Shown piece by piece: positions 38,684-47,800 of a stretch of DNA of 64,000 nucleotides. The notes below the pieces were generated by a model. It searched no databases. It was not told the origin of the DNA and worked only from the letters and a program-made list of their open reading frames with translations. How positions within the stretch are numbered: position 1 is the stretch's first letter; the number at the start of each line of letters is the position of its first letter. The translations under genes and the position numbers were made by a program. Origin of the DNA: Promethearchaeati archaeon (GTDB taxonomy: Archaea; Asgardarchaeota; Heimdallarchaeia; Heimdallarchaeales; Heimdallarchaeaceae). The DNA is taken from NCBI GenBank assembly GCA_013166775.1, contig JABLTJ010000004.1:62001-126000 (forward strand), written 5' to 3'.

Positions 38684-39601
38684 ATGGAATATGGACTACT
38701 AATATTTCTGATATTCATTGCTTTATCTCTCATAGTTGCAGCAAGAGCTGGTATTAAGAGTAAACAAAAAAAACAAGCACCGAAGAAAAGATACAAACCT
38801 TATCAACCTTATGGACAACAGGAATCCATAGTTCAAACTCCAACTAGAGCGACAACTCCTAGACAGGTATCTGCCCCACCTAGCCAATCCGAATCAAGAG
38901 CTGCATACGCAAGTGCAGACGAATTTTTTAGAGCTGGGATGTACGACAGAGCAAAAGAAGAATACCTAAAAACTGGAAGAGTGTTTGGAGCAGCAAAATC
39001 TATAGCAGCTAAAGGTAGAGAATTCATACCTGATGCGTTACAAATTATTTCTAGGTACGCACCTGAAAGAGAAGAGGAAATGGTCAGAAACCTTTCACGA
39101 TATTTCTTTGATAGTGGAGAAACTGAAATTTCTGCTCTGATTCTTTCTGAAAGCGGTTTAACAGGAGAAGCTGATGCTGTTTTAGCTACAATTGGAAAAA
39201 CAATTGATGATATAGCTCTTGGAGAGGTAGTGGAAGTAACCTCAATAGAACAAATCGTATCAGAAGAAGAAATGGCTGATACTCAAAAAAGTCTTGAAGA
39301 ATTAGAAGTAATTGCTGCTGAAACTAAAGAGACAGAAGAAGATGAGATAATAATTAAAGAAAAGGAAAAGAAAGTGGTTGAAGTGAAACGTATAACTACA
39401 CAACCTCTTAAGATTGCAACCTCTGCCTTAGAAGATAGATGCAGTGTCTGTATGTCTCCAATTAAAGCAGGAGAAAGTTTTGTAAGATGTCCACACTGTG
39501 AAATTCCTTCGCATTATTCTCATATAGTTGAGTGGATAAAAGTCAAACCTCAATGCCCTAACTGCAGAAAGAAGTTAGTCTCAAAAATGTTTCAAGAATA
39601 G
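38684..39601 (+). CDS. N-terminally membrane-anchored protein with helical-repeat segment and C-terminal RING-like zinc finger
   Basis: N-terminal TM MEYGLLIFLIFIALSLIVAARAG; solenoid-like SADEFFRAGMYDRAKEEYLKTGRVFGAAKSIAAKG; C-terminal CSVCMSPIKAGESFVRCPHCEIPSHYSHIVEWIKVKPQCPNCRKK (CxxC/CxxC/HxxH/CxxC). Confidence 0.8.
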   Translation: MEYGLLIFLIFIALSLIVAARAGIKSKQKKQAPKKRYKPYQPYGQQESIVQTPTRATTPRQVSAPPSQSESRAAYASADEFFRAGMYDRAKEEYLKTGRVFGAAKSIAAKGREFIPDALQIISRYAPEREEEMVRNLSRYFFDSGETEISALILSESGLTGEADAVLATIGKTIDDIALGEVVEVTSIEQIVSEEEMADTQKSLEELEVIAAETKETEEDEIIIKEKEKKVVEVKRITTQPLKIATSALEDRCSVCMSPIKAGESFVRCPHCEIPSHYSHIVEWIKVKPQCPNCRKKLVSKMFQE

Positions 39602-39638
39602 AGAAAAGAGTTAAAAACATATTTGTTATGAAAACATC

Positions 39639-40115
39639 ATGGTATTCTTACCTCCTTTTTCAAAAGAGACAATTCGAGAATATATTGATTTGAAAACTCA
39701 AACACAAATTGCAGGATTCGATCTATCAGTTAAAGAAATCATGTACTTGGAAGATGGGGGAGTATTAGACTTTGATAATTCAAAAAGATTAATTCCACAG
39801 CATGAGCTATTAGAAAAAAAGGATGATGCGTGGATGCTTAAACCTGGAGGGTATCTAGTTAGATATAATGAGATTGTTGAAGTTCCATATGATGCTGTTG
39901 GAATTGTGTTACCTCGATCAAGCTTAATGCGATGTGGTGCAACAATCTTCTCTGCTATTTGGGATCCTGGATATAAGGGTAGAGGAATAGGATTAATGGT
40001 AACCTATGCAGAAATAAAAATACATCAAAATACAAGAATAGCTCAAATAATGTTCATTAGAACAATGGAGAAAACAAAGAAAGGGTATTCTGGAGATTAT
40101 CAAAATGAAAGATAA
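39639..40115 (+). CDS. dUTPase/dCTP deaminase family protein
   Basis: VVLPRSSLMRCGATIFSAIWDPGYKGRGIGLMVTY and IAQIMFIRT: trimeric dUTPase motifs. Confidence 0.88.
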   Translation: MVFLPPFSKETIREYIDLKTQTQIAGFDLSVKEIMYLEDGGVLDFDNSKRLIPQHELLEKKDDAWMLKPGGYLVRYNEIVEVPYDAVGIVLPRSSLMRCGATIFSAIWDPGYKGRGIGLMVTYAEIKIHQNTRIAQIMFIRTMEKTKKGYSGDYQNER

Positions 40116-40212
40116 GAGGAAAATGTTAAAAATAATAGTTTTATCTACTCAATACGCATTTTTTATATATTAAAATCTAAATAGTGAAATAGCAGACAAA
40201 GAAAGTGAGAAT

Positions 40213-41319
40213 ATGTCAAAGAAAGCTGATCCACCTAAAAGTACTAAGCAAGCTACTTCAAAAACTCCTGATGAGAAGAAAAAACCAAAAGAGGCAGAAG
40301 ATTGGATAGCGGAAATTATTCCAAAAAAGAAAAAACCTAGTGTTCAGAAACCAAGTGACGATGACCTAAGTGATGTAGCTGTAAATAAAATTCCAGGAAT
40401 CGGTCCTGCAGTTTCAGAAAAACTCATGTCTGCAGGTTACTTAACCTTAGCAGCTGTTGCACATGCATCTCCGTACGAACTAGTAGAACACTGTGAGATA
40501 GGAGAACAAACAGCAAAAAGACTAATTACAGCAGCTAGAAGTCAAATTGGAGTAGGTTTCAAAAGTGCAAAATCATTACTTGAGAGTAGACAAAAACTTC
40601 AAATGATTCCTACAGGAAGCAAAGCACTTGATACATTATTAAAAGGAGGGATAGAAACAAGTTCTTTGACAGAAATATCAGGAGAATTCAGAACTGGAAA
40701 AACACAAATCTGCTTCCAGTTGTGTGTAATGACTGCTATGGAGAAGAAAAACGGTGGATTGGAATCTGGTGTTATTTTCATTGATACAGAGGGAACTTTT
40801 CGACCGGAAAGAATAGTTCAAATTTGTAGTAGATTCGGAGCAGATCCGGATGATATTTTGAGTAGAATTCATGTAGGAAGAGCGTACAATTCGGATCATC
40901 AGATGGTCTTAGTTCTAGAAAGTCCAATATTGATCAAAGAGAAAAATGTTAAACTGATGATAATTGATTCACTAACCAGTCATTTTAGAGCTGAATTTAC
41001 AGGTAGAGGAGCTCTTCTAGAGAGACAACAAAAACTAAACAAGTATTTGCATCAACTGCTCAGACTTGGTGAAGTTTATGATATAGCAACTGTAGCAACG
41101 AACCAAGTATTATCAAAACCCGATGTACTTTATGGAGAAACTATTTTCCCAATAGGAGGGAATATTGTTGCACATTCATGTACGACTAGAATTTTCTTAA
41201 GGAAAGGAAAGGGAGATAAAAGAATAGCAAGAGTGATAGATAGCCCCCACATCCCTGAGATTGAAACTATCTTTAGTATAACCGAAGAAGGGATAGTTGA
41301 TATTGAAGATTCCAGCTAG
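40213..41319 (+). CDS. radA: RadA recombinase
   Basis: N-terminal HhH IPGIGPAVSEKLMSAGYLTLAAVAHASPYELVEHCEIGEQTAKRLI; Walker A GEFRTGKTQ; IDTEGTFRPERI; VTNQVLSKPD; GGNIVAHSCTTRIFLRKGKGDKRIARVIDSP. Confidence 0.96.
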   Translation: MSKKADPPKSTKQATSKTPDEKKKPKEAEDWIAEIIPKKKKPSVQKPSDDDLSDVAVNKIPGIGPAVSEKLMSAGYLTLAAVAHASPYELVEHCEIGEQTAKRLITAARSQIGVGFKSAKSLLESRQKLQMIPTGSKALDTLLKGGIETSSLTEISGEFRTGKTQICFQLCVMTAMEKKNGGLESGVIFIDTEGTFRPERIVQICSRFGADPDDILSRIHVGRAYNSDHQMVLVLESPILIKEKNVKLMIIDSLTSHFRAEFTGRGALLERQQKLNKYLHQLLRLGEVYDIATVATNQVLSKPDVLYGETIFPIGGNIVAHSCTTRIFLRKGKGDKRIARVIDSPHIPEIETIFSITEEGIVDIEDSS

Positions 41320-41385
41320 GAATGTAACAACATTTAAGTAAGACGTTTAACTCTGTCAGATAAGAAAATTAATCTCGTAAAGAGA

Positions 41386-42177
41386 ATGGTGATAGACTTG
41401 TCAGACGAAGGCATATCAGTTAGTGACGCAATAAAAATTACTGAATTAGAGAACCAAGTACAAAATCTTCTAAACAAAGTCGAAGAACTCGAAAATATCA
41501 AGAAGGAATTAGAAGAAAAGAGCAGTAATCTAGAACAAGAACTCAATGATTTAAAAGAAAGATCTGCTGCGTTAAATGAAATTGAAAGCGCAAAAGCTAA
41601 TCTTGAAACTGAATTAGAAAATCTCAAACAAGAGAATTCTCAACTTAAAGAAGATAAAGAGAATTTAAATAATGAGTTTCAGGAGCTCAAGAATGAAACG
41701 ATGAGAAAAGATACTGAAATCTCAAATGTTAAGAGGGAATTTGAAACAAAAAGCGAAGGAATTCAAGAAAAAGAACACACCATTGAAAAGCTGAAAGAAA
41801 ATGTAGCTGAAATGGAGAGTATTAAAACAGAGCTTGAAGCGCAAGTTGAACAACTCAGAGATGAAAAAGCAACCATCGAAAATAAATATAATGAACTATT
41901 AACAGATTCATCTAGATTAGAACAAATAAAGGATGATTTAAGAAAGAAAGAGGAAGTTCTCAAGAGATTCCAAATCATCGCCGAATCTGATCCATCTTAC
42001 AGTTGGCTCTCAACTCTAGAACAATATAAAGTTATAGAACTTAAGAGGTTAGCAATGTCAACAGGATCTTCAACACATGCTATTCTAAAATACGTTAGAT
42101 TACTTGAACGAGCAGGTCTTGTAGATATAGAAATGCATGGAAAAGATGATCCAAATCCAACTATAAAGCTAAAGTAG
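41386..42177 (+). CDS. Long coiled-coil protein with C-terminal winged-helix-like domain
   Basis: About 160 aa of heptads, then QYKVIELKRLAMSTGSSTHAILKYVRLLERAGLVDIEMHGKDDPNPTIKLK (wHTH-like). Confidence 0.75.
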   Translation: MVIDLSDEGISVSDAIKITELENQVQNLLNKVEELENIKKELEEKSSNLEQELNDLKERSAALNEIESAKANLETELENLKQENSQLKEDKENLNNEFQELKNETMRKDTEISNVKREFETKSEGIQEKEHTIEKLKENVAEMESIKTELEAQVEQLRDEKATIENKYNELLTDSSRLEQIKDDLRKKEEVLKRFQIIAESDPSYSWLSTLEQYKVIELKRLAMSTGSSTHAILKYVRLLERAGLVDIEMHGKDDPNPTIKLK

Positions 42178-42237
42178 TTTTTTTCTAATTTTTTTTTCAG
42201 TATTTTTTTAATATTTTTTTTGTTTTATCTTATTTTT
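42178..42237 (+). terminator. Multi-tract poly-T terminator
   Basis: tttttttctaatttttttttcagtattttttttaatattttttttgttttatcttattttt directly after the stop at 42177. Confidence 0.6.
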
Positions 42238-42444
42238 CACAACATTATTGTTTTAAAGAGAGGAATAATGATTACCATGAATAAAATGAATAAAGTTGAA
42301 ATAAGAGTCAATGATAATCAAGTTCCTTTAAATCAGTATGTTACAACCCTAGTATCTAAACTTGTATTAGCTATAGTTGATTCTCTAAAAGGAATTGAAG
42401 AAGAAGATATAGAAAATGTTAACATAACAGTAAATTATATTTAG
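42220..42444 (+). CDS. Small conserved-type protein of unknown function
   Basis: Core MNKMNKVEIRVNDNQVPLNQYVTTLVSKLVLAIVDSLKGIEEEDIENVNITVNYI; likely start ATG at 42277 or nearby rather than 42220. Confidence 0.55.
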   Translation: MFYLIFHNIIVLKRGIMITMNKMNKVEIRVNDNQVPLNQYVTTLVSKLVLAIVDSLKGIEEEDIENVNITVNYI

Positions 42445-42492
42445 TATATTTCACCAAAAAAATTTAAAACATACTTATTATCTTCTTTCCCT

Positions 42493-43443
42493 ATGGAACC
42501 TAAACAATTTTCTAAAAAAGAAATTGTGATATCATATATCAAAATGCTTAGATTAGTAAATGGAATTGTTGCAGGGACTGCAGCAACTTTTGGAATCGTT
42601 CTCTCTTTACCTTCTGGTGTGAAAGTAAACTTTGCGACTTTGGCTTTGGTTATTATAGCAACCATGCTTGTTTCTTCTCAAGCTATGATTTTTAATGATA
42701 TTGCAGATAGAGAAGAAGATGCAATTAATGCACCACATAGACCTCTTCCTTCAGGAAAGATATCTTTAAAGACAGCGAAGATATATGGTGTAATTATCGC
42801 GACTTTAGCATTAGTTTTAGCGGTCGTAATTGATGTTATCAACAATCTCTATGGATTAAGTGTTGCAACCGCAATAGTGTTTGGGGGATCTTTAGACTTA
42901 TATAATTTCAAGCTAAAGAAACTTGGTTTTTGGGGGAATTTAACAATAGGTATAAATGTCGTTGCTTTGTTCTTTTATGGCTCACTTCATACTTATTTGA
43001 TTCATCCTGGAGTAGGTATAGCATGGGTTCCTATCTGTGTAGGCTTCTGTGCTGGATCTGGAAATGTTGGTAGGGAAGTCATTAAAGGATTACCTGATAT
43101 TGAAGGAGATAGAGAAGCAGGTGTTAGAACAGTTGCAGTAAAATTCGGTTCAAAGACAACAGCTATTATAGGTTCTCTTTTTCTATGGGGGTTAGTTGCT
43201 GGAGCCTTGATAGCAGCAATATTACCTATGTATCTACCAAGTCCTGAACCTCTATATTTAGTCAGTCAAATCTTAGTCTGTCTGATAGCAGCCTTAGCAT
43301 CATTTCTAGCAATTGCTATACTTTTCAATCAAAAACCTAAATGGGCTTACACAACAAAAGAAATACTTCTATTTGTATTTCTAGCTTTCTTACTTGTCTT
43401 CATAATAGATAAAATAGTTAAACTAGCTATCGGAGCTAGTTAA
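42493..43443 (+). CDS. UbiA-family prenyltransferase (DGGGP synthase-like)
   Basis: MIFNDIADREEDAINAPHRPLPSGKIS and GREVIKGLPDIEGDREAGVRTVAVKFG: NDxxDxxxD and DxxGD motifs. Confidence 0.9.
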   Translation: MEPKQFSKKEIVISYIKMLRLVNGIVAGTAATFGIVLSLPSGVKVNFATLALVIIATMLVSSQAMIFNDIADREEDAINAPHRPLPSGKISLKTAKIYGVIIATLALVLAVVIDVINNLYGLSVATAIVFGGSLDLYNFKLKKLGFWGNLTIGINVVALFFYGSLHTYLIHPGVGIAWVPICVGFCAGSGNVGREVIKGLPDIEGDREAGVRTVAVKFGSKTTAIIGSLFLWGLVAGALIAAILPMYLPSPEPLYLVSQILVCLIAALASFLAIAILFNQKPKWAYTTKEILLFVFLAFLLVFIIDKIVKLAIGAS

Positions 43444-43446
43444 TTT

Positions 43447-43719
43447 TTATCTTTTTCTGATAACTTGGAAAACTACAGGATTAAAAGCATCAGGACATGC
43501 ATGAGTAGATACATCTTTATCTTCTAACCAGGGAAACTCAGCACCATAAGCCATAGCATATATTTTTGGTAAAACTGAATAAAGTGCATGTAAGCAAATT
43601 TTCCCATTTATTTCGTTTGTTTCAAAATTAAAAATAATTTCATCGCCTACACTATGACCTGCCACACAATGACCCTTTTGTTCAACAACTTTCAAGATTA
43701 TTTCATGTGCCATATTCAT
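43447..43719 (-). CDS. TIGR04076-like small protein
   Basis: EIILKVVEQKGHCVAGHSVGDEIIF...GKICLHALYSVLPKIYAMAYGAEFPW...HACPD matches the family pattern. Confidence 0.8.
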   Translation of the reverse strand: MNMAHEIILKVVEQKGHCVAGHSVGDEIIFNFETNEINGKICLHALYSVLPKIYAMAYGAEFPWLEDKDVSTHACPDAFNPVVFQVIRKR

Positions 43720-43757
43720 GCTTCATGTTTTAGATTTAAATAGTTATTCCCGAATTA

Positions 43758-44840
43758 TTGTATATGGTTGAGAAATTTCGAAGTGATATAATCATTGAAG
43801 GGAGTGGTTTATCAGCTTCTGCATTAGCATATTATATTTCTCTTCATAATGATGATGATGTAATTATTTTGATTCAGGGGGAAACAAAAGAAACTGATAT
43901 ACCAAATTTCACTCCAGGATTCAGTTTTCCACAATTTGATTTGCCTGTGGATTCAATGGGTAATATTTTCAGAAAGACCAAAGATAATCTAAGAGATCTT
44001 CATTCAATATCAGGATTGTTTGAGTTTTCAATAAATCCGCTAGTTACAACGTATAGAGGAAGAAATTTTCAGAAATTGATGGAGAATCATAAGGAAAAAC
44101 TTGGAAAAACAAATATCAAACACAATTTATTGGATATTGAAGATATTTCTAACTATTATCCCTTTATTTCTCGTCAAGAGGAAATATATCTTTTGGAGAT
44201 ATTTGATTCAATAACATGTGCAAATATCAATGAATTATCCCATGCTTTTCAGAAGTTTGCAGAAGAAAATAATGTTATTATAACAAAAGAATCTGGAAAC
44301 CTAAGACTAGATGTGAAAAGTTGCCAATTACTATCAGAAGAGAGCAGCTATACAGCTAATAAGAATATCACAATTACGTCAAAACAACTATTTTCTTCTT
44401 CCTTTCATGAAGAATTTTTTGCTCTAGATATCTCGACACCAGTCTTTGAAAAATTTCCTAGAATTAATCTAATTGATTTCAACAACAAATCCTGTATGTG
44501 GTTGGAAGAAGCGGGTTATTTTCATATCTTTAGACTGTTTGATGTCGACGATGAAGAACGTAATAGAAAACAAGTAGAGAAAGATTTTGAAAAAATCTTT
44601 CCACATCTTGGAATACTTGAAATTGCTGATTCCAGCTTTGTTAAGTTAATGCAATGTAATAATCTGAGTAAATCACTTGGAACTTTAAGTTCCACCAACA
44701 TTCATTACTTCTCACTCCCAGTAGAGTCTGAGCTTTCATTGATTACAATTCTTGCAGAGAATTATTCATATTTAATTGCTGCTGATAGATTAAAGGAAAA
44801 TGGAGAGTTTAATTTTCTCAATCTGGCAACAAAAGACTGA
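43758..44840 (+). CDS. FAD-dependent oxidoreductase-like (DAO fold), possibly degenerate
   Basis: N-terminal SDIIIEGSGLSASALAYYISLHN resembles a GxGxxA dinucleotide-binding motif. Confidence 0.5.
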   Translation: MYMVEKFRSDIIIEGSGLSASALAYYISLHNDDDVIILIQGETKETDIPNFTPGFSFPQFDLPVDSMGNIFRKTKDNLRDLHSISGLFEFSINPLVTTYRGRNFQKLMENHKEKLGKTNIKHNLLDIEDISNYYPFISRQEEIYLLEIFDSITCANINELSHAFQKFAEENNVIITKESGNLRLDVKSCQLLSEESSYTANKNITITSKQLFSSSFHEEFFALDISTPVFEKFPRINLIDFNNKSCMWLEEAGYFHIFRLFDVDDEERNRKQVEKDFEKIFPHLGILEIADSSFVKLMQCNNLSKSLGTLSSTNIHYFSLPVESELSLITILAENYSYLIAADRLKENGEFNFLNLATKD

Positions 44841-44853
44841 TTTCCAGATTCAA

Positions 44854-47211
44854 CTAATTTACCATTTCTTCTAAGAATTCACTGTACTTAATTAGATTAT
44901 CTTGACAATATCTTCTTATTACCCTTGTATGTGATTTAACGATTAGGTTATTTAGAAACTTTAGTTTCTTATTTTTCTTTATTGTATTCAGAATACCAAC
45001 AACGATTTCAGCTTTTAATCCCTTAGATTTCTCAATGAATTGCTTCCTTGATTTCGCAGTCATTTTAGTTAGCCCTTTAACTATACCATCGACACTATCT
45101 ACACCTAAATAATTTAATGAAGAAATTCCAACCCTAGCATTACCTTCAACTATCTGGTTGACTGTTTCTTGTATTATTTCAATATCCTGAGCAATAGCAA
45201 GGAGAAGTATTAATCGTTCTTTTGCTTTTTTGTTCCTTTCCTTTTGGAAGAATTTCCTCAATGGTTGAATCGCTGATTTTTCCATTTTTTCGATTATTTT
45301 TCGAAGATTATTGAACCATTTATCCTCAGCACTTTTTAGATTAGGAAGAATCAATTCGAGTGTTTTACTTTCCATTTTGCTTAATGCACTTATGGTAGAC
45401 TTTACAAGATGCTGATTTGAAGAAGTTAATTGTTGGGAGAGTTTCTTTACAATGGGAGAACCTATTTTTACTGCAGCATAAATTGAAGCTTCTCTGACCA
45501 ATTCTTTAGATCTCTTCATATTATTAATAATAACATCAATAACGCCTGGATCTTGCAATTCACCTAGAGCTCTTGTTGAAATTTCTGCTATACCGTCATC
45601 ATTATCTTTTGCAGCTTTTATTAATGAAATGAGAGCTCTCTTACTTTTTATTTTTCGTAAAGATTCAACAGCTTTTCGTCTTAATTTAATATTAGGGTCT
45701 GATAAGATTGATGAGAGGATAGGAACTGATTTAGTACCAAGATGAGACAACAAATCACAAGATTTTTCTCTAATTTCTGGATCTATCTCCTTCAAGGATT
45801 TAGTTAATAAATCGAAGATTTCGTCGTCTTTAGATCTTATTTTTCCTTTATGGAGAGCGAATGAATAACCTAGTTCTTGCAGTTCTTCTGATGGGTAGTA
45901 TAGAAATAGTATAATTCCAAGTTTCACACCTTGAGTAAGATTACTTTCAAGAAATCCATCTAGTGCGAGTTCGATATTATCTGTACCAAAATAATGTAAA
46001 ACCTCCACTGCATTTTTCCTAAGTTGTAAGTCATCATCAATCAGTTCTTCAATTAAAACCTTTATTGAGGGAGTGCCTAAAGTGAGTAGAGCTTGAGTAA
46101 CAGCTTCAAGAATCGATGGATTCTTTCCTGCTAGTTGAGTTGTTAATAATCTTATTGCTCCTTCGTAACCATACTTTTGACTCATAACCAGAGTTAAACA
46201 CTGTGCTGCGTTTCTCCTAACATTCCTTTTACCTTTTTGGAGAGCACTCATTAGATAATCATAACTCGATTCACCTATTCTTTTCATAGATTCAATTATG
46301 TAAGGAACGTTTCTATCTTTTTCAAGGGCAGTAATCAAACTTGGAAGTGCTCCATTGCCAATTAAGGCTAGAGACCTTGCAGCATAATACGCAGCGGGAT
46401 CACCCTTTTCAAATTGGTTTACAAGTATCCCAATAGCTTTTTCACTCCCTAGATTCCCTAATGCTTCAATAATAGCTAATTGTGTATCTATAGAGTCCTT
46501 GAAATTTGAGAGTCTCGTGATTAAAACATCAACATGCTTTTGATTATCTAGATGCATCAAAATAATTGAACCATATTTAATATGCTCTTCAACATTGGAA
46601 GTCAGAATTATTTCACGAACTTGCTTTACGAAAAGATACGTAAGTTCAGGAAATTGAGTGATTGTGAGAAGAGTAAGTTCGGTGAAAATAGGATTAGTTT
46701 GCTTTAATCTATAAGAGAGAATTTTCTTTATTTCCTTAGATTGCTCATCAATAAATTGAAAATTAATGAAAGTGTCATCATAATTTGATAAGGAAGAATG
46801 ACAGGTTCTGATGGCAATTTCAGTTAGAGTCGCTAGAACAGGTGTAACTATTTGTGCTTTACTAATAGCAGAAAAAATCTTCTTTGCTTGAAGTGTAGAA
46901 AGTATTTCGAAGAATAATTCAAAACTCTCATCCTTGATTAAATATGTATGAATAATAGGAATAAAATACTGAAGTTTATTGACTATAACAGCTTTTATTA
47001 GATTGTCATGATTTTTAAGATATTCTTGGATTATCTTGTCCGTTGGAATATAATCCGTACTAAATAATAATTTTGTAGCATTTACTCTAACTAGCGTATC
47101 CTTATCAGTTAGAAAATTGATCAATAAATAATAATCTTTAATGTTTTCTAGGCTTATTTTTTCTACTTTTTCTTCTTTCAAGAGGAGTCTTTTGAGCTCT
47201 TCTTCATTCAA
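44854..47211 (-). CDS. HEAT-repeat protein
   Basis: 785 aa; many ~31-35 aa units, e.g. IGILVNQFEKGDPAAYYAARSLALIGNGALPSLITAL, DPEIREKSCDLLSHLGTKSVPILSSIL, DPNIKLRRKAVESLRKIKSKRALISLI. Confidence 0.88.
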   Translation of the reverse strand: MNEEELKRLLLKEEKVEKISLENIKDYYLLINFLTDKDTLVRVNATKLLFSTDYIPTDKIIQEYLKNHDNLIKAVIVNKLQYFIPIIHTYLIKDESFELFFEILSTLQAKKIFSAISKAQIVTPVLATLTEIAIRTCHSSLSNYDDTFINFQFIDEQSKEIKKILSYRLKQTNPIFTELTLLTITQFPELTYLFVKQVREIILTSNVEEHIKYGSIILMHLDNQKHVDVLITRLSNFKDSIDTQLAIIEALGNLGSEKAIGILVNQFEKGDPAAYYAARSLALIGNGALPSLITALEKDRNVPYIIESMKRIGESSYDYLMSALQKGKRNVRRNAAQCLTLVMSQKYGYEGAIRLLTTQLAGKNPSILEAVTQALLTLGTPSIKVLIEELIDDDLQLRKNAVEVLHYFGTDNIELALDGFLESNLTQGVKLGIILFLYYPSEELQELGYSFALHKGKIRSKDDEIFDLLTKSLKEIDPEIREKSCDLLSHLGTKSVPILSSILSDPNIKLRRKAVESLRKIKSKRALISLIKAAKDNDDGIAEISTRALGELQDPGVIDVIINNMKRSKELVREASIYAAVKIGSPIVKKLSQQLTSSNQHLVKSTISALSKMESKTLELILPNLKSAEDKWFNNLRKIIEKMEKSAIQPLRKFFQKERNKKAKERLILLLAIAQDIEIIQETVNQIVEGNARVGISSLNYLGVDSVDGIVKGLTKMTAKSRKQFIEKSKGLKAEIVVGILNTIKKNKKLKFLNNLIVKSHTRVIRRYCQDNLIKYSEFLEEMVN

Positions 47212-47798
47212 GTAGTCTGCCCCCTCTGCTTCTTGCGGTACTTAATGAAATCTATAATTCCAGAACCAAGATTCTCAAAAACTTCTTGAACATTTTCTCC
47301 AGTTCTTGCAGAAGTTTCATAGTATTTAACTTTGAATCCTTTAGATTTGTATTTCTTATTTAAATCTTGAACGTATGCTAATGCTTTTTCTTTTACATTT
47401 ACTCGTTTTGTTTTAGAAAGAAGGTCCATTTTGTTACCTAAAACATAGAATGGAACAATACCTCTTTCTGTACCTATTTCTAATTCTTTCACCCATCTAT
47501 CTAAAGTTTTTAGTGTAGAAATTTTCGTAGCGTCAAAAACCATTAATGCACCTAAAGTTCCCCTATAATACAACATACGAACTTTCTCGAAAATTTCTTG
47601 ACCAGCAATGTCCCAGATTTGAAATAAAACTGAATAATCGTAAATTTCTTTTGGTAAAGAAGCAAAATCAGCTCCAATTGTTTCAAGATGTTTTGTGATA
47701 AAACCTTCCCCCAAATACGAACGTCTTAGACTTGTTTTTCCAACCGCTGCTTCTCCTGCTAAGATGACCTTTAAAAATAGTTTTTGACCATAGCTCAC
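47208..47798 (-). CDS. Ras/Rab-like small GTPase
   Basis: G1 AGEAAVGKTS, ETIGADF, G3 WDIAGQE, G4 NKMD, G5 ETSA; ATGA overlap with the HEAT gene. Confidence 0.92.
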   Translation of the reverse strand: MSYGQKLFLKVILAGEAAVGKTSLRRSYLGEGFITKHLETIGADFASLPKEIYDYSVLFQIWDIAGQEIFEKVRMLYYRGTLGALMVFDATKISTLKTLDRWVKELEIGTERGIVPFYVLGNKMDLLSKTKRVNVKEKALAYVQDLNKKYKSKGFKVKYYETSARTGENVQEVFENLGSGIIDFIKYRKKQRGQTT

Positions 47799-47800
47799 TG

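Noticed and set aside
47208-47798. GTPase as a CAAX substrate of the adjacent protease
   Set aside because: C-terminus is ...KKQRGQTT with no cysteine; the other GTPase (34229..34795) ends ...MENRDL, also without one.
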